This document shows, piece by piece, positions 18,455 to 27,902 of a stretch of DNA of 64,000 bases. Source of the stretch: Emticicia sp. 21SJ11W-3 (GTDB lineage Bacteria; Bacteroidota; Bacteroidia; Cytophagales; Spirosomataceae); assembly GCF_024138715.1 (NCBI RefSeq), contig NZ_CP092074.1, positions 496,001 through 560,000 on the forward strand, read 5' to 3'. Each line of letters starts with the position of its first letter. Within the stretch, counting starts at the first letter, position 1. Under the pieces are notes generated by a model. The model worked only from the letters and a program-made list of their open reading frames with translations. It did no database searches and had not been told where the DNA came from. Position numbers and translations under genes: made by a program.

Positions 18455-19270
18455 ATGGCAGCAAAGAATAATACGAATTTCTTTTGGGACAAACTAGTAC
18501 CTACTATTTATGCATTGGGTGCATCAGTTGTGATTCTGGGTGCGATGGGTAAAATTATGCATTATGAGTCACTGGCATTTATGCTCCCCATAGGATTAGC
18601 AACCGAGGCGTTTATTTTCGTTTTATATGCAATTCAATCTTTTTTGTTTCCTCCGGTAGATTATCAGTGGGAAAGAGCCTATCCTGAACTGGCTGATGAT
18701 TATCAGGGCGAGCCTGTAAGAAGAAGCGCTGCTGCACCTGCACAGGGCAATGGTCTTACTGCCAGATTTGATGATATGCTGGCTAATGCCAAAATTACGC
18801 CTGATGTATTTGATAACCTTAAAAGCGGTATTCAGAATCTGACAGGCCAGGTAGCTAAAATGACAGACATCAGCGATGCAACAGTAGCCACCAGCGAATA
18901 TGCAAAAAATGTAAAAGCGGCTTCAACACAAATAACTGCTATGAACAGCGCCTACGGAACAGCCGTAGTAGCGATGAACAGCATGGCAGATGCCACCAAA
19001 GATGCGCAGGAATACAGAGCGCAGTTTGGTAAAATTACCCAGAATATGGGCGCTCTGAATGCCGTTTATGAATTGGAGTTACAAGACACCAACAAGCACC
19101 TGAAAGCCATGAATGCTTTCTACAGCAACCTGAGCGTTGCCATGCAGGATATGGCAGAGGCATCTAAGGAAACACAGCAATTTAAGTCAGAATTGTCTAA
19201 ATTGACTAATAACCTTAGCTCGTTAAACAATGTATACGGCAGCATGTTGTCGGCAATGAGAGGCAACTAA
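18455..19270 (+). CDS. gldL: gliding motility motor protein GldL
   Basis: GldL (271 residues) is the inner-membrane stator-like part of the GldLM proton-powered motor that drives type IX secretion and gliding. Two N-terminal helices (about 16-34 and 41-63) are seen. The second, MLPIGLATEAFIFVLYAIQ, carries a membrane-embedded glutamate (Glu51) corresponding to the residue required for proton use in Flavobacterium GldL. A PPVDYQWERAYPEL segment follows, then a long cytoplasmic helical region rich in Ala/Met/Asn with repeated ALNAVYELEL and AMNAFYSNLS pieces. It is the second gene of the gldKLMN block. Confidence 0.95.
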   Translation: MAAKNNTNFFWDKLVPTIYALGASVVILGAMGKIMHYESLAFMLPIGLATEAFIFVLYAIQSFLFPPVDYQWERAYPELADDYQGEPVRRSAAAPAQGNGLTARFDDMLANAKITPDVFDNLKSGIQNLTGQVAKMTDISDATVATSEYAKNVKAASTQITAMNSAYGTAVVAMNSMADATKDAQEYRAQFGKITQNMGALNAVYELELQDTNKHLKAMNAFYSNLSVAMQDMAEASKETQQFKSELSKLTNNLSSLNNVYGSMLSAMRGN

Positions 19271-19366
19271 TCGTTTGGCGTTTGTTAAGCCGTCAAGTTA
19301 ATCTTATGGCTTTATAAACGGCAGGCACAGTTAAAATTTTTACTAACCGTATAATACTCAATATAT

Positions 19367-20968
19367 ATGGCAGCTGGAAAAGAGTCACCACGGCAGAAGA
19401 TGATCAATATGATGTATCTTGTTCTGACCGCAATGTTGGCACTCCAAATAAGTAACGCTATTCTACAAAAATTTCAGTTATTGAATAATAGTCTGGAAAG
19501 AGCAAACTCATCGGCTAATGAAACAAACGAAAAGTCGGTAGGGGCAATCAAAAAGGAAATTGAAAAACCTGGTGGCGAAAAATATGCAGATGTTTTACGT
19601 AGAGCTAATGATGTCAGAAAACTGACAGCCGAAATAGATTCTTACATAGGAAGCCTGAAGCAGGAGGTTATCAATGCCGGAGGCGGATTTGACGCCGAAA
19701 CCGGTGGTGTTAAAAACCCTTCAGAAGAAGAGAAGGTTGCTATACTGATGGTAGGGGCCAACAAAAACGGTAAAGGCTATGAATTGAAGAAAAAACTGAA
19801 CGAATACGTAATTGCCCTGCAAAAACTAGGCGACCCAAGCGTAAAAATGTCTGACCTGGCCATTGATGCCTCAGAAGACCCCGCGCTTGCCAAAACCGAT
19901 GTTACCACCAGAAAGAAAGATTTTTCTGAACTCTATTTTGCTCAGACTCCGGTGCCTGCGGCATTGGCCGTATTGAGCCAGAAACAATCGGAGGTACGCC
20001 GTCTGGAAGCGCAGACCCTTGAGTACCTGGCCAAACAAGTAGGTATACAAGAGATTAAGTTTGACGAAATTTTTGCGGTGGTTATTCCTGATGCCCGCGC
20101 CGTAGTGGCAGGTCAGAAATACCATGCCGAAATTGCCATCGGAGCCTATTCAAAATCTATTACTCCGCGTATCAGTATCAATGGTAGCTCTATCCCTGTA
20201 AAAGATGGGAAAGGAATTTATGAACTGACAGCACAAGGTGGCGAGTACGATAAAAACGGTAAGTTGACGCGTTCTTTCAGAGCCAGTGTATCTTACCCTG
20301 CGCCTGACGGTAGCCTGAAAACCGTTGACAAAGAAGAATCATATACCGTATTACAGCCATCAGTACAGATTGAGTCTGCCTCACTGCCTCCTTTGTACTT
20401 TAAGTGTGCCAACGAGATTCAGACTTCTTCGCCTGGCCTTGGCGCGCTTTATTCACCAACTTTTGGTGGTTCAGGCGCTGAGTTCATTCCAGGTGGTGGT
20501 GGCAAGGTAACTGTGGTGCCTAATTCGGCACAGGTAACCATGAATGTAAGCAACGGTGGTTCTGTTCTGAAGAGCTTCCCTTTCAGAGTACGTCGTGTAC
20601 CTAAACCTGATGTATATTTTACGAATCAGTCTGGGGCAAAATTGAACGAGAAAGGTGGAGAAACGGCGGCTTCATTGCGCGTTATTAATGCAGTGGCCGC
20701 AGCAGACGAGAACTTTAAAACTACTAACCCTAAAGATGCCGCATTCCGTGTGGCAGAGTATCAGGTTTTTCTGGCACGTGGTAGCAAACCGCTGGGTAGC
20801 GTGGTGTCTAATGGCGGCCCGGCAAATATTTCAAGTTTGGCGCAACAAGCACAAGCAGGAGACCGTTATGTAATTGAAATAAAAAGGGTAGAACGTAGAA
20901 ACTTTAAAGGTGAAATTGAGTCGGTTGAGATTGGGAGTTCGTCAATTACAACAATTAACTTGAAATAA
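19367..20968 (+). CDS. gldM: gliding motility motor protein GldM
   Basis: GldM (533 residues) has one N-terminal membrane helix (MINMMYLVLTAMLALQIS, about 12-32) preceded by GKESPRQK. The helix forms the asymmetric motor core with GldL. The rest is a large periplasmic shaft: a helical domain (about 40-230) followed by beta-rich domains starting near AVVIPDARAVVAGQKYHAEI and including VESASLPPLYFKCANEIQ. These span the periplasm to reach the GldKN ring. Length and order match the family. gldL ends 96 bases upstream and gldN starts 23 bases downstream. Confidence 0.95.
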   Translation: MAAGKESPRQKMINMMYLVLTAMLALQISNAILQKFQLLNNSLERANSSANETNEKSVGAIKKEIEKPGGEKYADVLRRANDVRKLTAEIDSYIGSLKQEVINAGGGFDAETGGVKNPSEEEKVAILMVGANKNGKGYELKKKLNEYVIALQKLGDPSVKMSDLAIDASEDPALAKTDVTTRKKDFSELYFAQTPVPAALAVLSQKQSEVRRLEAQTLEYLAKQVGIQEIKFDEIFAVVIPDARAVVAGQKYHAEIAIGAYSKSITPRISINGSSIPVKDGKGIYELTAQGGEYDKNGKLTRSFRASVSYPAPDGSLKTVDKEESYTVLQPSVQIESASLPPLYFKCANEIQTSSPGLGALYSPTFGGSGAEFIPGGGGKVTVVPNSAQVTMNVSNGGSVLKSFPFRVRRVPKPDVYFTNQSGAKLNEKGGETAASLRVINAVAAADENFKTTNPKDAAFRVAEYQVFLARGSKPLGSVVSNGGPANISSLAQQAQAGDRYVIEIKRVERRNFKGEIESVEIGSSSITTINLK

Positions 20969-20991
20969 AAGGTTTAAATAAATTGAAGCTA

Positions 20992-21867
20992 ATGAGAAAA
21001 TTACAAGGCCTGGCTCTGGGTGTTGCATTAATAACCGGCCAGTTTGCAGTAGCTCAGGAAAAAACAAATGCTCAGGGTAATCCATTGTCGTTACGCCCGG
21101 TTAATGATGCTAACGTAATGTATAAAGTTACGCTATGGAGAAAGATTGACCTTCGCGAAAAGATGAATCAACCTTTTTTTGCAAAGGGTAATGAAATTAC
21201 CAAGCATCTGATTGAAGGTGTGAAAGCGGGTGTTCTTGATGCCTATGCCAACGATTCATTAGTTACTAAACTGACACTGGAGCAATTCAGTGAACGTTTG
21301 CAGATTAAAGAAGAAAGTAGTGGGTTGTCTAAAGAAGAAAGAGAAGCTGGTTTTACTGATGCTCCTACCAGCGACGACGGCTGGGGTGGCGGAGGCGACA
21401 GCACCTCGAAAAATGACGGCTTCGGAAATAAAACAGTTATGCCAAGCGGTGCCACTGAGTATTTCCCGAATCAGTTAACAACCCTTGAATTGCGGGAAGA
21501 CTGGCTTTTTGATAAACAACGCTCGAGACAGTATTATGATATCCAGTCTTTAGGAATCGTCATTCCTGCGGCACAGACAGCCCTGGGTTTTGACCGCGCC
21601 GTGGCGTATTTCAAGTTTAAAGACTTAGACCGTTATTTCAGATCAAATCCAAAATGTATCTGGTATAATGCAGCCAATACGGCTCAGCATAAAAACCTGG
21701 CTGATGCTTTTGAATTACGTTTCTTCCGTGGAAGAATCACCAAAAAATCAAATGCCGCAGACAGAGACTTGGACGACATCTATAAGTCGGCCCGGGAGGG
21801 TTTGCTGAAATCAGAACAACTTGAAAATGAATTAATGGAACTGGAGCATAACCTCTGGGAATATTAA
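20992..21867 (+). CDS. gldN: gliding motility/type IX secretion protein GldN
   Basis: GldN (PorN) is a periplasmic protein that forms the ring with GldK beneath the outer membrane. The sequence has a signal peptide (LQGLALGVALITGQFAVAQ), MYKVTLWRKIDLREKMNQPFF near residue 35, a Gly/Asp-rich insertion around 120-140, LELREDWLFDKQRS near 165, IQSLGIVIPA near 180 and a C-terminal helix rich in Glu/Leu. The ATG at 20992 is taken as the start; an in-frame TTG at 20983 would add three residues. It is the last gene of the T9SS block and is followed by a strong terminator. Confidence 0.94.
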   Translation: MRKLQGLALGVALITGQFAVAQEKTNAQGNPLSLRPVNDANVMYKVTLWRKIDLREKMNQPFFAKGNEITKHLIEGVKAGVLDAYANDSLVTKLTLEQFSERLQIKEESSGLSKEEREAGFTDAPTSDDGWGGGGDSTSKNDGFGNKTVMPSGATEYFPNQLTTLELREDWLFDKQRSRQYYDIQSLGIVIPAAQTALGFDRAVAYFKFKDLDRYFRSNPKCIWYNAANTAQHKNLADAFELRFFRGRITKKSNAADRDLDDIYKSAREGLLKSEQLENELMELEHNLWEY

Positions 21868-21887
21868 GCGCATTCAATCAATAAGGC

Positions 21888-21920
21888 AAAAGGGGAGTAG
21901 CATCAGGCTATTCCCCTTTT
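21888..21920 (+). terminator. terminator of the gldKLMN operon
   Basis: A 14-bp stem (AAAAGGGGAGTAGC with one G-U pair) has a 5-base loop and a right arm running into T residues. Confidence 0.92.
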
Positions 21921-22149
21921 TTATTGCCCTTTAGCGGTTCATCTACCTGAATACCCGGGTTTAGGGTTGTTTTAACACTCTTTAACTTTTTTTAGCATAA
22001 AAAATCTTTTATTAGCTGCAACTTTGTTCCATCAATTCGCATCTTATTGATGTGTGAATAAAAGCGGGTAAATGACAAAAAACCAACAATGCCGTTCATC
22101 AGTCTATTTAGCCATTCATCCACAACTCAAGAAAAAAATAGTACTATGT

Positions 22150-22182
22150 ATTGCATAATACCAAACAAAACATATATCTTTG
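22150..22182 (+). promoter_or_regulatory. promoter of the small exported protein gene
   Basis: ATTG at 22150-22153, a 21-base spacer and TATCTTTG at 22175-22182 fit the Bacteroidota promoter pattern with one mismatch in the -33 element. Transcription would start about 35-40 bases before the ATG at 22227. Confidence 0.55.
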
Positions 22183-22226
22183 TATTGTCAATGAAATAAC
22201 GGTAAATGTGCACTGAAAATAAAATT

Positions 22227-22577
22227 ATGAAAAAGCTATTATTAATTTTTGCAACACTTCTGATAAGCCTTAACTCAATGGCTTTGAGTTTCCCTCGCAG
22301 CGCCTACGGACACCAACGTATCCTGACTAATGCAGTTGAAAAAACGGCAGCACAGGCACAATCATTGAAATCATCATTGATAAAAGAAACAGCAATCAGT
22401 GTAGAAGAAGAAACCAATCAGCAATCGTTTATACAAATGGTGGCAGATTACGTTATTCATTTGTTTACCGAAACCATATGCAAGCGCAAAAGCGTAGCAG
22501 TGGTAAATACATTTGAGAAAGAGCGCTATGAGTGCTTTGCAATTAAACAAGATTTTGAATACCAGTTTATTGGTTAA
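22227..22577 (+). CDS. small exported protein of unknown function
   Basis: This protein has 116 residues from the ATG at 22227, which gives a clean signal peptide (MKKLLLIFATLLISLNSMA). An ATG at 22206 is in frame but would put seven polar residues before it. The mature part is mainly helical, with one hydrophobic stretch SFIQMVADYVIHLFTETIC and two cysteines. No family is recognised. It has its own promoter and a strong terminator, so it is transcribed alone, and it is likely real because both signals fit it closely. Confidence 0.6.
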   Translation: MKKLLLIFATLLISLNSMALSFPRSAYGHQRILTNAVEKTAAQAQSLKSSLIKETAISVEEETNQQSFIQMVADYVIHLFTETICKRKSVAVVNTFEKERYECFAIKQDFEYQFIG

Positions 22578-22622
22578 TCATAAAGATTCTTATTTTCATA
22601 CGGTTTAGTTAAGGTTTAGATA

Positions 22623-22651
22623 AAAAGCGCGGCTCTTTGAACCGCGCTTTT
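22623..22651. terminator. bidirectional terminator between the small exported gene and glyA
   Basis: Arms AAAAGCGCGG and CCGCGCTTTT, a 9-base loop and flanking A and T runs make it effective on both strands. Confidence 0.88.
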
Positions 22652-22680
22652 CTTGTATATATGCTGTATGTATATGAACC

Positions 22681-23973
22681 TTAGAGTTGAAACAACGGAT
22701 AATCGAGCATCCAGCTATTGATTTCTTTTTTAACGGCTGCAATGGTAGCAGCTTTATCGTGGTTCATTAACACATCGTCAATCAGATTCACAATTCTTAC
22801 CATATCGGCCTCCACCAAACCGCGGGTTGTCATGGCGGCGGTTCCTACACGCATTCCTGAGGTTGTCATGGCGGTTTTATCGTCAAAAGGCACCATGTTC
22901 TTGTTTACCGTAATATCGGCTTGTATAAGGGCGTTTTCTGCTATTTTACCGGTTAAACCTTTTGGGCGCAGGTCAATCAGCATCAGGTGGTTATCTGTTC
23001 CGTCTGAAATAACTTTATAGCCACGGTTTACAAATTCGGCAGCCATTACACGTGCATTTTTCTGAACCTGCACGGCGTAGTTATAGAAATTCTCGGTAAG
23101 GGCTTCACCAAATGCCACAGCTTTAGCAGCAATGATGTGCTCTAAGGGCCCGCCTTGAGTGCCCGGGAATACACCCGAGTCTAACAATGACGACATCATT
23201 CTTACATCGCCTTTAGGTGTAGTAATACCAAAAGGGTTCGGGAAGTCGTTACGCATCATTATTACCCCACCACGTGTGCCACGAAGCGTTTTGTGTGTAG
23301 TGGTGGTTACGATATGGCAATGGTCGAATGGGTCGTTCAGTAAGCCTTTGGCAATTAATCCTGCCGGGTGAGAGATATCTGCCAACAGAATGGCGCCAAC
23401 TGAGTCGGCAATCTGGCGCAGACGCACGTAGTCCCAGTCACGAGAGTAAGCAGACGCACCACAAATAATTAATTTGGGTTTTTCTTTATGGGCGGTTTCT
23501 TCAACCTTGTTCCAGTCAATCAGGCCAGATTCCTGCTCAACGCCATAGAAAAACGGCTGGAAATATTTACCCGATATATTAACAGGCGAGCCATGCGATA
23601 GGTGGCCGCCATGAGACAAGTTAAAGCCTAAGATTTTGTCGCCCGGTTGTAAACATGCCAAGAAAACAGCCATATTAGCCTGCGCACCAGAATGTGGCTG
23701 TACGTTTGCCCAGGTAAGGTTAAATAGCGCCTTCAGGCGGTCAATGGCTATTTGTTCTACCTGATCTACCACCTCACAGCCTCCATAATAACGTTTACCG
23801 GGTAGCCCCTCTGCATATTTATTAGTAAGCACACTACCTGCAGCTTCCATTACCTGTGGCGAAACAAAGTTTTCAGAAGCTATCAGTTCAATACCATGTA
23901 ACTGGCGATTGTTTTCTTTCGTGATTAAATCGAAGATTTCGGTATCACGATAGAGCGATGTTTGGACAGACAT
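22681..23973 (-). CDS. glyA: serine hydroxymethyltransferase
   Basis: This PLP enzyme interconverts serine and glycine and supplies one-carbon units to tetrahydrofolate. The 430-residue sequence has [19 protein letters not shown] near residue 28, [54 protein letters not shown] near 198 and the PLP lysine in [14 protein letters not shown] near 230. The HK lysine and the following GPRGG-like loop are intact. A minus-strand TAAATTTG box lies at 24023-24030. Confidence 0.97.
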   Translation of the reverse strand: MSVQTSLYRDTEIFDLITKENNRQLHGIELIASENFVSPQVMEAAGSVLTNKYAEGLPGKRYYGGCEVVDQVEQIAIDRLKALFNLTWANVQPHSGAQANMAVFLACLQPGDKILGFNLSHGGHLSHGSPVNISGKYFQPFFYGVEQESGLIDWNKVEETAHKEKPKLIICGASAYSRDWDYVRLRQIADSVGAILLADISHPAGLIAKGLLNDPFDHCHIVTTTTHKTLRGTRGGVIMMRNDFPNPFGITTPKGDVRMMSSLLDSGVFPGTQGGPLEHIIAAKAVAFGEALTENFYNYAVQVQKNARVMAAEFVNRGYKVISDGTDNHLMLIDLRPKGLTGKIAENALIQADITVNKNMVPFDDKTAMTTSGMRVGTAAMTTRGLVEADMVRIVNLIDDVLMNHDKAATIAAVKKEINSWMLDYPLFQL

Positions 23974-24118
23974 ATTGATTATTTGATGTACGATTAAAGA
24001 AGTACGACTGATAAAATGAGTACAAATTTAATGGAATGTTGTAAGAACAAGAATTTTGCACCAAATAATCTTTTGCATGGCAGTAAATAAAACCGTACTT
24101 TCTTGAAAAAATACTATT

Positions 24119-25312
24119 TCATTTAAGCATTACAGTGCCGCTTATGGTTTTATCGATTAACTCGCAACTGGGTATATATGCCAGCTCGGCTAAGTAAGTG
24201 CCTCCTAAAATTAGAAAAGGAGTATTACGGGCTTTAAAAAATGCCTTTTTATAGGCGTCTTCCAGTTTTTCCAGCCCTATGGCAAGTCGTTTTTCATTGA
24301 TTTCCATCTCCGTCATGGTGCCAGGGCGCTCTTTTTTCCAGAAAAACTGCTCTTTCTTTTGCTGCCAGTTTTCATTCGGGCAGTCAATGTTATTCTCCAG
24401 GCGCAATTGCAAAACCAGTACCTTTCCCATGGTGTAGGGTTCGTCGGTTGAGTAATCAATTAACGACTTCAGTATGTGAGGGTCTGCCTTACCGTCTCTG
24501 ATGGCTTGTTTAACAACAGATAATATGTCTATGCGATTGGCTTTTTCCTGAAAGATTTCATCTAACAAAGTATTTTGAAAAAGATAAGAAGCCGTAACAT
24601 TAAACGCATAGGGGCTGCCTTCCGGAAGAGGAGAGTTAAGGCCTATCATATTCTCGTCAGGATACCCGTTTAAATCAATTATGCTAAGGGTTGTTTGTAT
24701 TCTGTTGTAGGTGTTGGCAGTGGCTATTTTGGCATTAATGAGCCGCAGACTGTCTTGCTGGGCAACAAGATTTTTAGGCATATCAGGTAAATGTATCAGG
24801 CTGTCAACAGGTACCCATTTAAAATTTTTAAGGTAGGGTTTATAATAGTTACGGAGGTCGGCGGTAATAGGGGCAACATGGTAAATAAACTGCTGCTGTT
24901 TAATTTTTTGCAGCGAGTCGCGCAGTTGTTTATTAATTGCGGGTTCAATCAGAAGTACCTGTTTCTCAAAGTCGGGCCATTTTTTGCAGGTGTCTGCCAC
25001 GTTTTTGAAGAAGGCGTCTTTTCTGAAATTAGTTACTTTATAGCCTTTCTCAACTATTTTCTCAAGATACTCAAATACTTGCGGCATTTTGCCTACCATA
25101 GTGGCGCAAATGGCAGCGTTGTAGTAATCTTTGGCGAAGGGTCTCTGTACATTGGCAAAGGCTTCATTATAAAATTGCAGGGCTTCATAATAGCTGGTGT
25201 CTACAATGGCCAGTTCGGCCTCGTTAATGATAGGATAATACACCCGGGTAAAGTCTGCCTGTGCAAAGCAAAAGGGGCTGCATAGGCAAAATAGTAAGAG
25301 TAGCTTTTTCAT
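24119..25312 (-). CDS. exported helical protein of unknown function
   Basis: This 397-residue protein has a signal peptide ending FCFAQ. The next 130 residues look like TPR-type helical pairs (YYEALQFYNEAFANVQRPFAKDYYNAA, then MPQVFEYLEKIVEKGY). The remainder has the helical character of a family common in Bacteroidota but without a named function: YNRIQTTLSIIDLNGYPDENMIG and ADPHILKSLIDYSTDEPYTMGKVLVLQ. It is monocistronic on the minus strand, between glyA and a small membrane protein. Confidence 0.6.
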   Translation of the reverse strand: MKKLLLLFCLCSPFCFAQADFTRVYYPIINEAELAIVDTSYYEALQFYNEAFANVQRPFAKDYYNAAICATMVGKMPQVFEYLEKIVEKGYKVTNFRKDAFFKNVADTCKKWPDFEKQVLLIEPAINKQLRDSLQKIKQQQFIYHVAPITADLRNYYKPYLKNFKWVPVDSLIHLPDMPKNLVAQQDSLRLINAKIATANTYNRIQTTLSIIDLNGYPDENMIGLNSPLPEGSPYAFNVTASYLFQNTLLDEIFQEKANRIDILSVVKQAIRDGKADPHILKSLIDYSTDEPYTMGKVLVLQLRLENNIDCPNENWQQKKEQFFWKKERPGTMTEMEINEKRLAIGLEKLEDAYKKAFFKARNTPFLILGGTYLAELAYIPSCELIDKTISGTVMLK

Positions 25313-25360
25313 GGTAGAAGAAGGGCAGGCAGTAAATGAGTTTTAAATGCCTATAAAATT

Positions 25361-25392
25361 AAAAAACCAACTCATACATGAGCTGGTTTTTT
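25361..25392 (-). terminator. terminator downstream of the small membrane protein gene
   Basis: Two 15-base arms with one mismatch (AAAAAACCAACTCAT against ATGAGCTGGTTTTTT) and a 2-base loop. On the minus strand it ends in T residues and closes the pssA-purS-side transcript. Confidence 0.75.
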
Positions 25393-25419
25393 AATAGCAT
25401 TAACAAATGCTTAACAGTA

Positions 25420-25920
25420 TCATGAAAAGTATTTCAAATGCATGGCATACAAGCCTGTAAACAGCGCAGCATTAATTAATGAGACAATGCCGATAGCCCA
25501 GCCCACTTGCCCGCCTAAAATAACAATGGGGGCAATAACACCCAGGGCATTACCGGCAATATATACGAAGAATCCTTTTTTACGTAAACTCCACATCCAG
25601 ATTCCGCCCAGTATCAACAACACACTTGACACAATACTTACCACACCTGTGGTTATCAGTGTTTTTTCTTCAAACATTTTGTTGGTTTCCTGTTGGCTTT
25701 CTTCTATCTTTTCCAGGTCTTTTTCTGAAAAGTACTTAGACATCATATCCATCATCATTTCATTGGCCTGCTCTTTACTGGCCACTACTTTTTCAGGCGC
25801 AAAAACATTAGGAATGGCGCCATAAAATTTGTAGGCATTCCACAAAAAAGTGAGTATGCATAAAACGGTAAGAAACGCAGGGCGAACAGGTACGGTGTTC
25901 TCATCAAATGGATTACGCAT
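25420..25920 (-). CDS. small four-helix membrane protein
   Basis: This 166-residue protein has a first membrane helix at about 15-35, a polar Met/Glu-rich stretch (50-80) and three closely spaced helices from 84 to the end. Examples are TGVVSIVSSVLLILGGIWMW and FFVYIAGNALGVIAPIVIL. No family is recognised; the layout is common among uncharacterised Bacteroidota membrane proteins. It is 24 bases downstream of purS and likely co-transcribed with it. Confidence 0.6.
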   Translation of the reverse strand: MRNPFDENTVPVRPAFLTVLCILTFLWNAYKFYGAIPNVFAPEKVVASKEQANEMMMDMMSKYFSEKDLEKIEESQQETNKMFEEKTLITTGVVSIVSSVLLILGGIWMWSLRKKGFFVYIAGNALGVIAPIVILGGQVGWAIGIVSLINAALFTGLYAMHLKYFS

Positions 25921-25944
25921 AGTAAAAATATTTATAAAGAATTG

Positions 25945-26196
25945 TTAAATAGCTGTAAGCTCAAAGCTGTATTCTTCCATTATCAGGTTAGCCAAAAGTT
26001 TTTTGCAGGCATCTTCTACAATGCTTTCTGCAGTAGCTTTATCGGCTGCTTCTATTTCCATGTTAATGTGCTTACCGATGCGGCAATCACTGAAACCTTG
26101 AATGTCAAGGTTTTTAAGACCCAATAATACGGCTTTTCCCTGAGGGTCAAGGATTTCTTTGATAGGCATTACGTCAATCGAAGCGAGGAATTTCAT
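25945..26196 (-). CDS. purS: phosphoribosylformylglycinamidine synthase subunit PurS
   Basis: PurS (83 residues) is the small subunit that links PurL and PurQ in the FGAM synthase step of purine synthesis. It shows MKFLASIDVMPIKEILDPQGKAV, LGLKNLDIQGFSDCRIGKHI and the C-terminal VEDACKKLLANLIMEEYSFEL, the full family pattern. Having a separate PurS means the cell uses the three-part complex rather than a single long PurL. It is downstream of pssA with a 44-base gap. Confidence 0.93.
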   Translation of the reverse strand: MKFLASIDVMPIKEILDPQGKAVLLGLKNLDIQGFSDCRIGKHINMEIEAADKATAESIVEDACKKLLANLIMEEYSFELTAI

Positions 26197-26240
26197 AAGT
26201 ATTTACCCCCATTCCCGAAACGGGGGATTTGGTTTAAAAA

Positions 26241-26993
26241 TTACTCCCCTTTGGGAACAGGGGCAGACTTATTATTAAATAACGATAGAACAATATAAAG
26301 GAATACCACCAGCGGGATGCCCAGAAATTGCAAAACCACCAGCAAAATTACAGAAAGAATTATAAATATGTATTTGATTTTATTATCTACCCACGAAAAA
26401 TTTTTAAACTTCATGGCAAACAGGGGTATTTCTGAAACCATCAGATAACTCATGACGATAGTATAGATAATTAGAAAAGTAACGTTGAAGATAACAAATG
26501 AATAGGAGGGGTTAAAGGTGATTATCAACGGAAACGACGCCACAACCAGCGCATTGGCCGGGGTGGGTACGCCAATGAAAGAGTCTGACTGACGCGTATC
26601 TATATTGAATTTGGCCAGACGCAAGGCCGAAAATAACGCCAGTATAAAAGCTACATAAGATATTGGATGCCACGTTGTGTATGAAACCACGGTCTGGATA
26701 TCATGTGCAGGCATGGCAGATTGATAACTGGTGTAACTGATAAGCCAGGCAATCATAAATGCAGGTAAGGCACCGAAAGTAACCATATCGGCCAGCGAGT
26801 CGAGTTCTTTACCAATGGCAGAGTGCTGATTGAGCAGGCGTGCCAGAAAGCCATCGAGAAAATCAAGCACACCGGCCAGAAAAATCAGGTAGGAGGCGTT
26901 TATCAGTTCACCCTGAAAAACAAAGATAATTCCGAAGCAACCGCATAGCAGGTTGCCGAGGGTCATGAGGTTAGGAACAGTAAAGAGTTTCAT
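26241..26993 (-). CDS. pssA: CDP-diacylglycerol--serine O-phosphatidyltransferase
   Basis: This 250-residue membrane enzyme makes phosphatidylserine from CDP-diacylglycerol and serine, the precursor of phosphatidylethanolamine. The CDP-alcohol phosphotransferase signature DFLDGFLARLLNQHSAIG followed by KELDSLAD (D-x2-DG-x2-AR-x8-G-x3-D-x3-D) is complete near residues 43-66. About seven membrane helices follow. It is first of a minus-strand group with purS and the small membrane protein. Confidence 0.94.
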   Translation of the reverse strand: MKLFTVPNLMTLGNLLCGCFGIIFVFQGELINASYLIFLAGVLDFLDGFLARLLNQHSAIGKELDSLADMVTFGALPAFMIAWLISYTSYQSAMPAHDIQTVVSYTTWHPISYVAFILALFSALRLAKFNIDTRQSDSFIGVPTPANALVVASFPLIITFNPSYSFVIFNVTFLIIYTIVMSYLMVSEIPLFAMKFKNFSWVDNKIKYIFIILSVILLVVLQFLGIPLVVFLYIVLSLFNNKSAPVPKGE

Positions 26994-27114
26994 GTGTTGG
27001 GGTTTAGGTGACAGGTCTAAAATGCCGAAAATTACGATAATCCTCTGTTTAAACCGTGCAAATTATCATTAATCTGCATATTTATTAACTCGCAAGCATA
27101 AATTGAATGCCATA

Positions 27115-27141
27115 AAAAAAGCCTCGTTGCTGAAACGAGGC
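27115..27141 (-). terminator. terminator after the GNAT gene
   Basis: Arms GCCTCGTT and AACGAGGC with a 5-base loop, followed on the minus strand by seven T residues. Confidence 0.9.
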
Positions 27142-27173
27142 CTTCAGTTATTCAATAATACCGTTAATAGTGT

Positions 27174-27902
27174 CTATAATTCCACTAATTCCCTTGCTGC
27201 TGCCAATTTTTTTTTTCTACGTTCTTCACGTCTCAATAAAATTCTTTGTTTAAAGCGCATCCAGCGTTCGTAAAGCGGAAGTTCCTTAAGAAAATCCCAG
27301 TTTTCATGGTGCTTGCCATCGTCTTCTTTTTTCTTGGCTTCGGCCGGGTCAAACAGCATACCGGTGCAAAGGCAATGCTTACGGTTGGTACGCGTCAGGA
27401 TGTCATAATTGACACAGCTCGAACAGCCCTTCCAGAAGGCGTCATCGGCAGGCAGCTCACTGAAAGTGGTTGGCTCATAGCCCAGGTCAGAGTTAATTTT
27501 CATTACCGCCAGACTGGTTGTAAGGCCTATAATTTTGGCATCGGGGTATTTAGAACGCGAAAGCTCAAACGCTTTTTGTTTGATACGCGTTGCAATGCCG
27601 CTTTTACGATATTCAGGGTTTACAATCAGGCCCGAGTTAGCTACAAACTTACCGTGTTCCCAGGTTTCTATGTAACAAAAGCCAACCCATTTACGGGTAT
27701 TGGTAAGCGCTATAATGGCCTTACCTTCACGCATCTTTTCACGCAAATAATCAGGAGAACGTTTGGCAATCCCTGTACCACGGGCCTTCGCACTCTCTGC
27801 CATCTCGTCACAAATAGTTTCTGCTAAGTTATAGTGGCTTTCGTTAGCTATTTGAACAATATATTGGTCGTCGGAAGTTATATCTGTATTATTCATCGTC
27901 AT
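27174..27902 (-). CDS. GNAT family N-acetyltransferase, arginine-cluster type
   Basis: This 242-residue protein has a GNAT core (about 15-150) with GKFVANSGLIVNPEYRKSGIATRI, the acetyl-CoA loop corresponding to R/Q-x2-GxG/A, and KIIGLTTSLAVMKINSDLGYEP. The C-terminal extension has a Cys pair CSSC near 166, the block NYDILTRTNRKHCLCTGMLFDP and a basic tail. I recognise this architecture as the acetyltransferase often encoded beside argG in Bacteroidota arginine clusters, where it probably makes N-acetylglutamate. Here it stands alone. The cysteines might bind metal. The start is 27902, or 27896 (second ATG). Confidence 0.75.
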   Translation of the reverse strand: MTMNNTDITSDDQYIVQIANESHYNLAETICDEMAESAKARGTGIAKRSPDYLREKMREGKAIIALTNTRKWVGFCYIETWEHGKFVANSGLIVNPEYRKSGIATRIKQKAFELSRSKYPDAKIIGLTTSLAVMKINSDLGYEPTTFSELPADDAFWKGCSSCVNYDILTRTNRKHCLCTGMLFDPAEAKKKEDDGKHHENWDFLKELPLYERWMRFKQRILLRREERRKKKLAAARELVEL

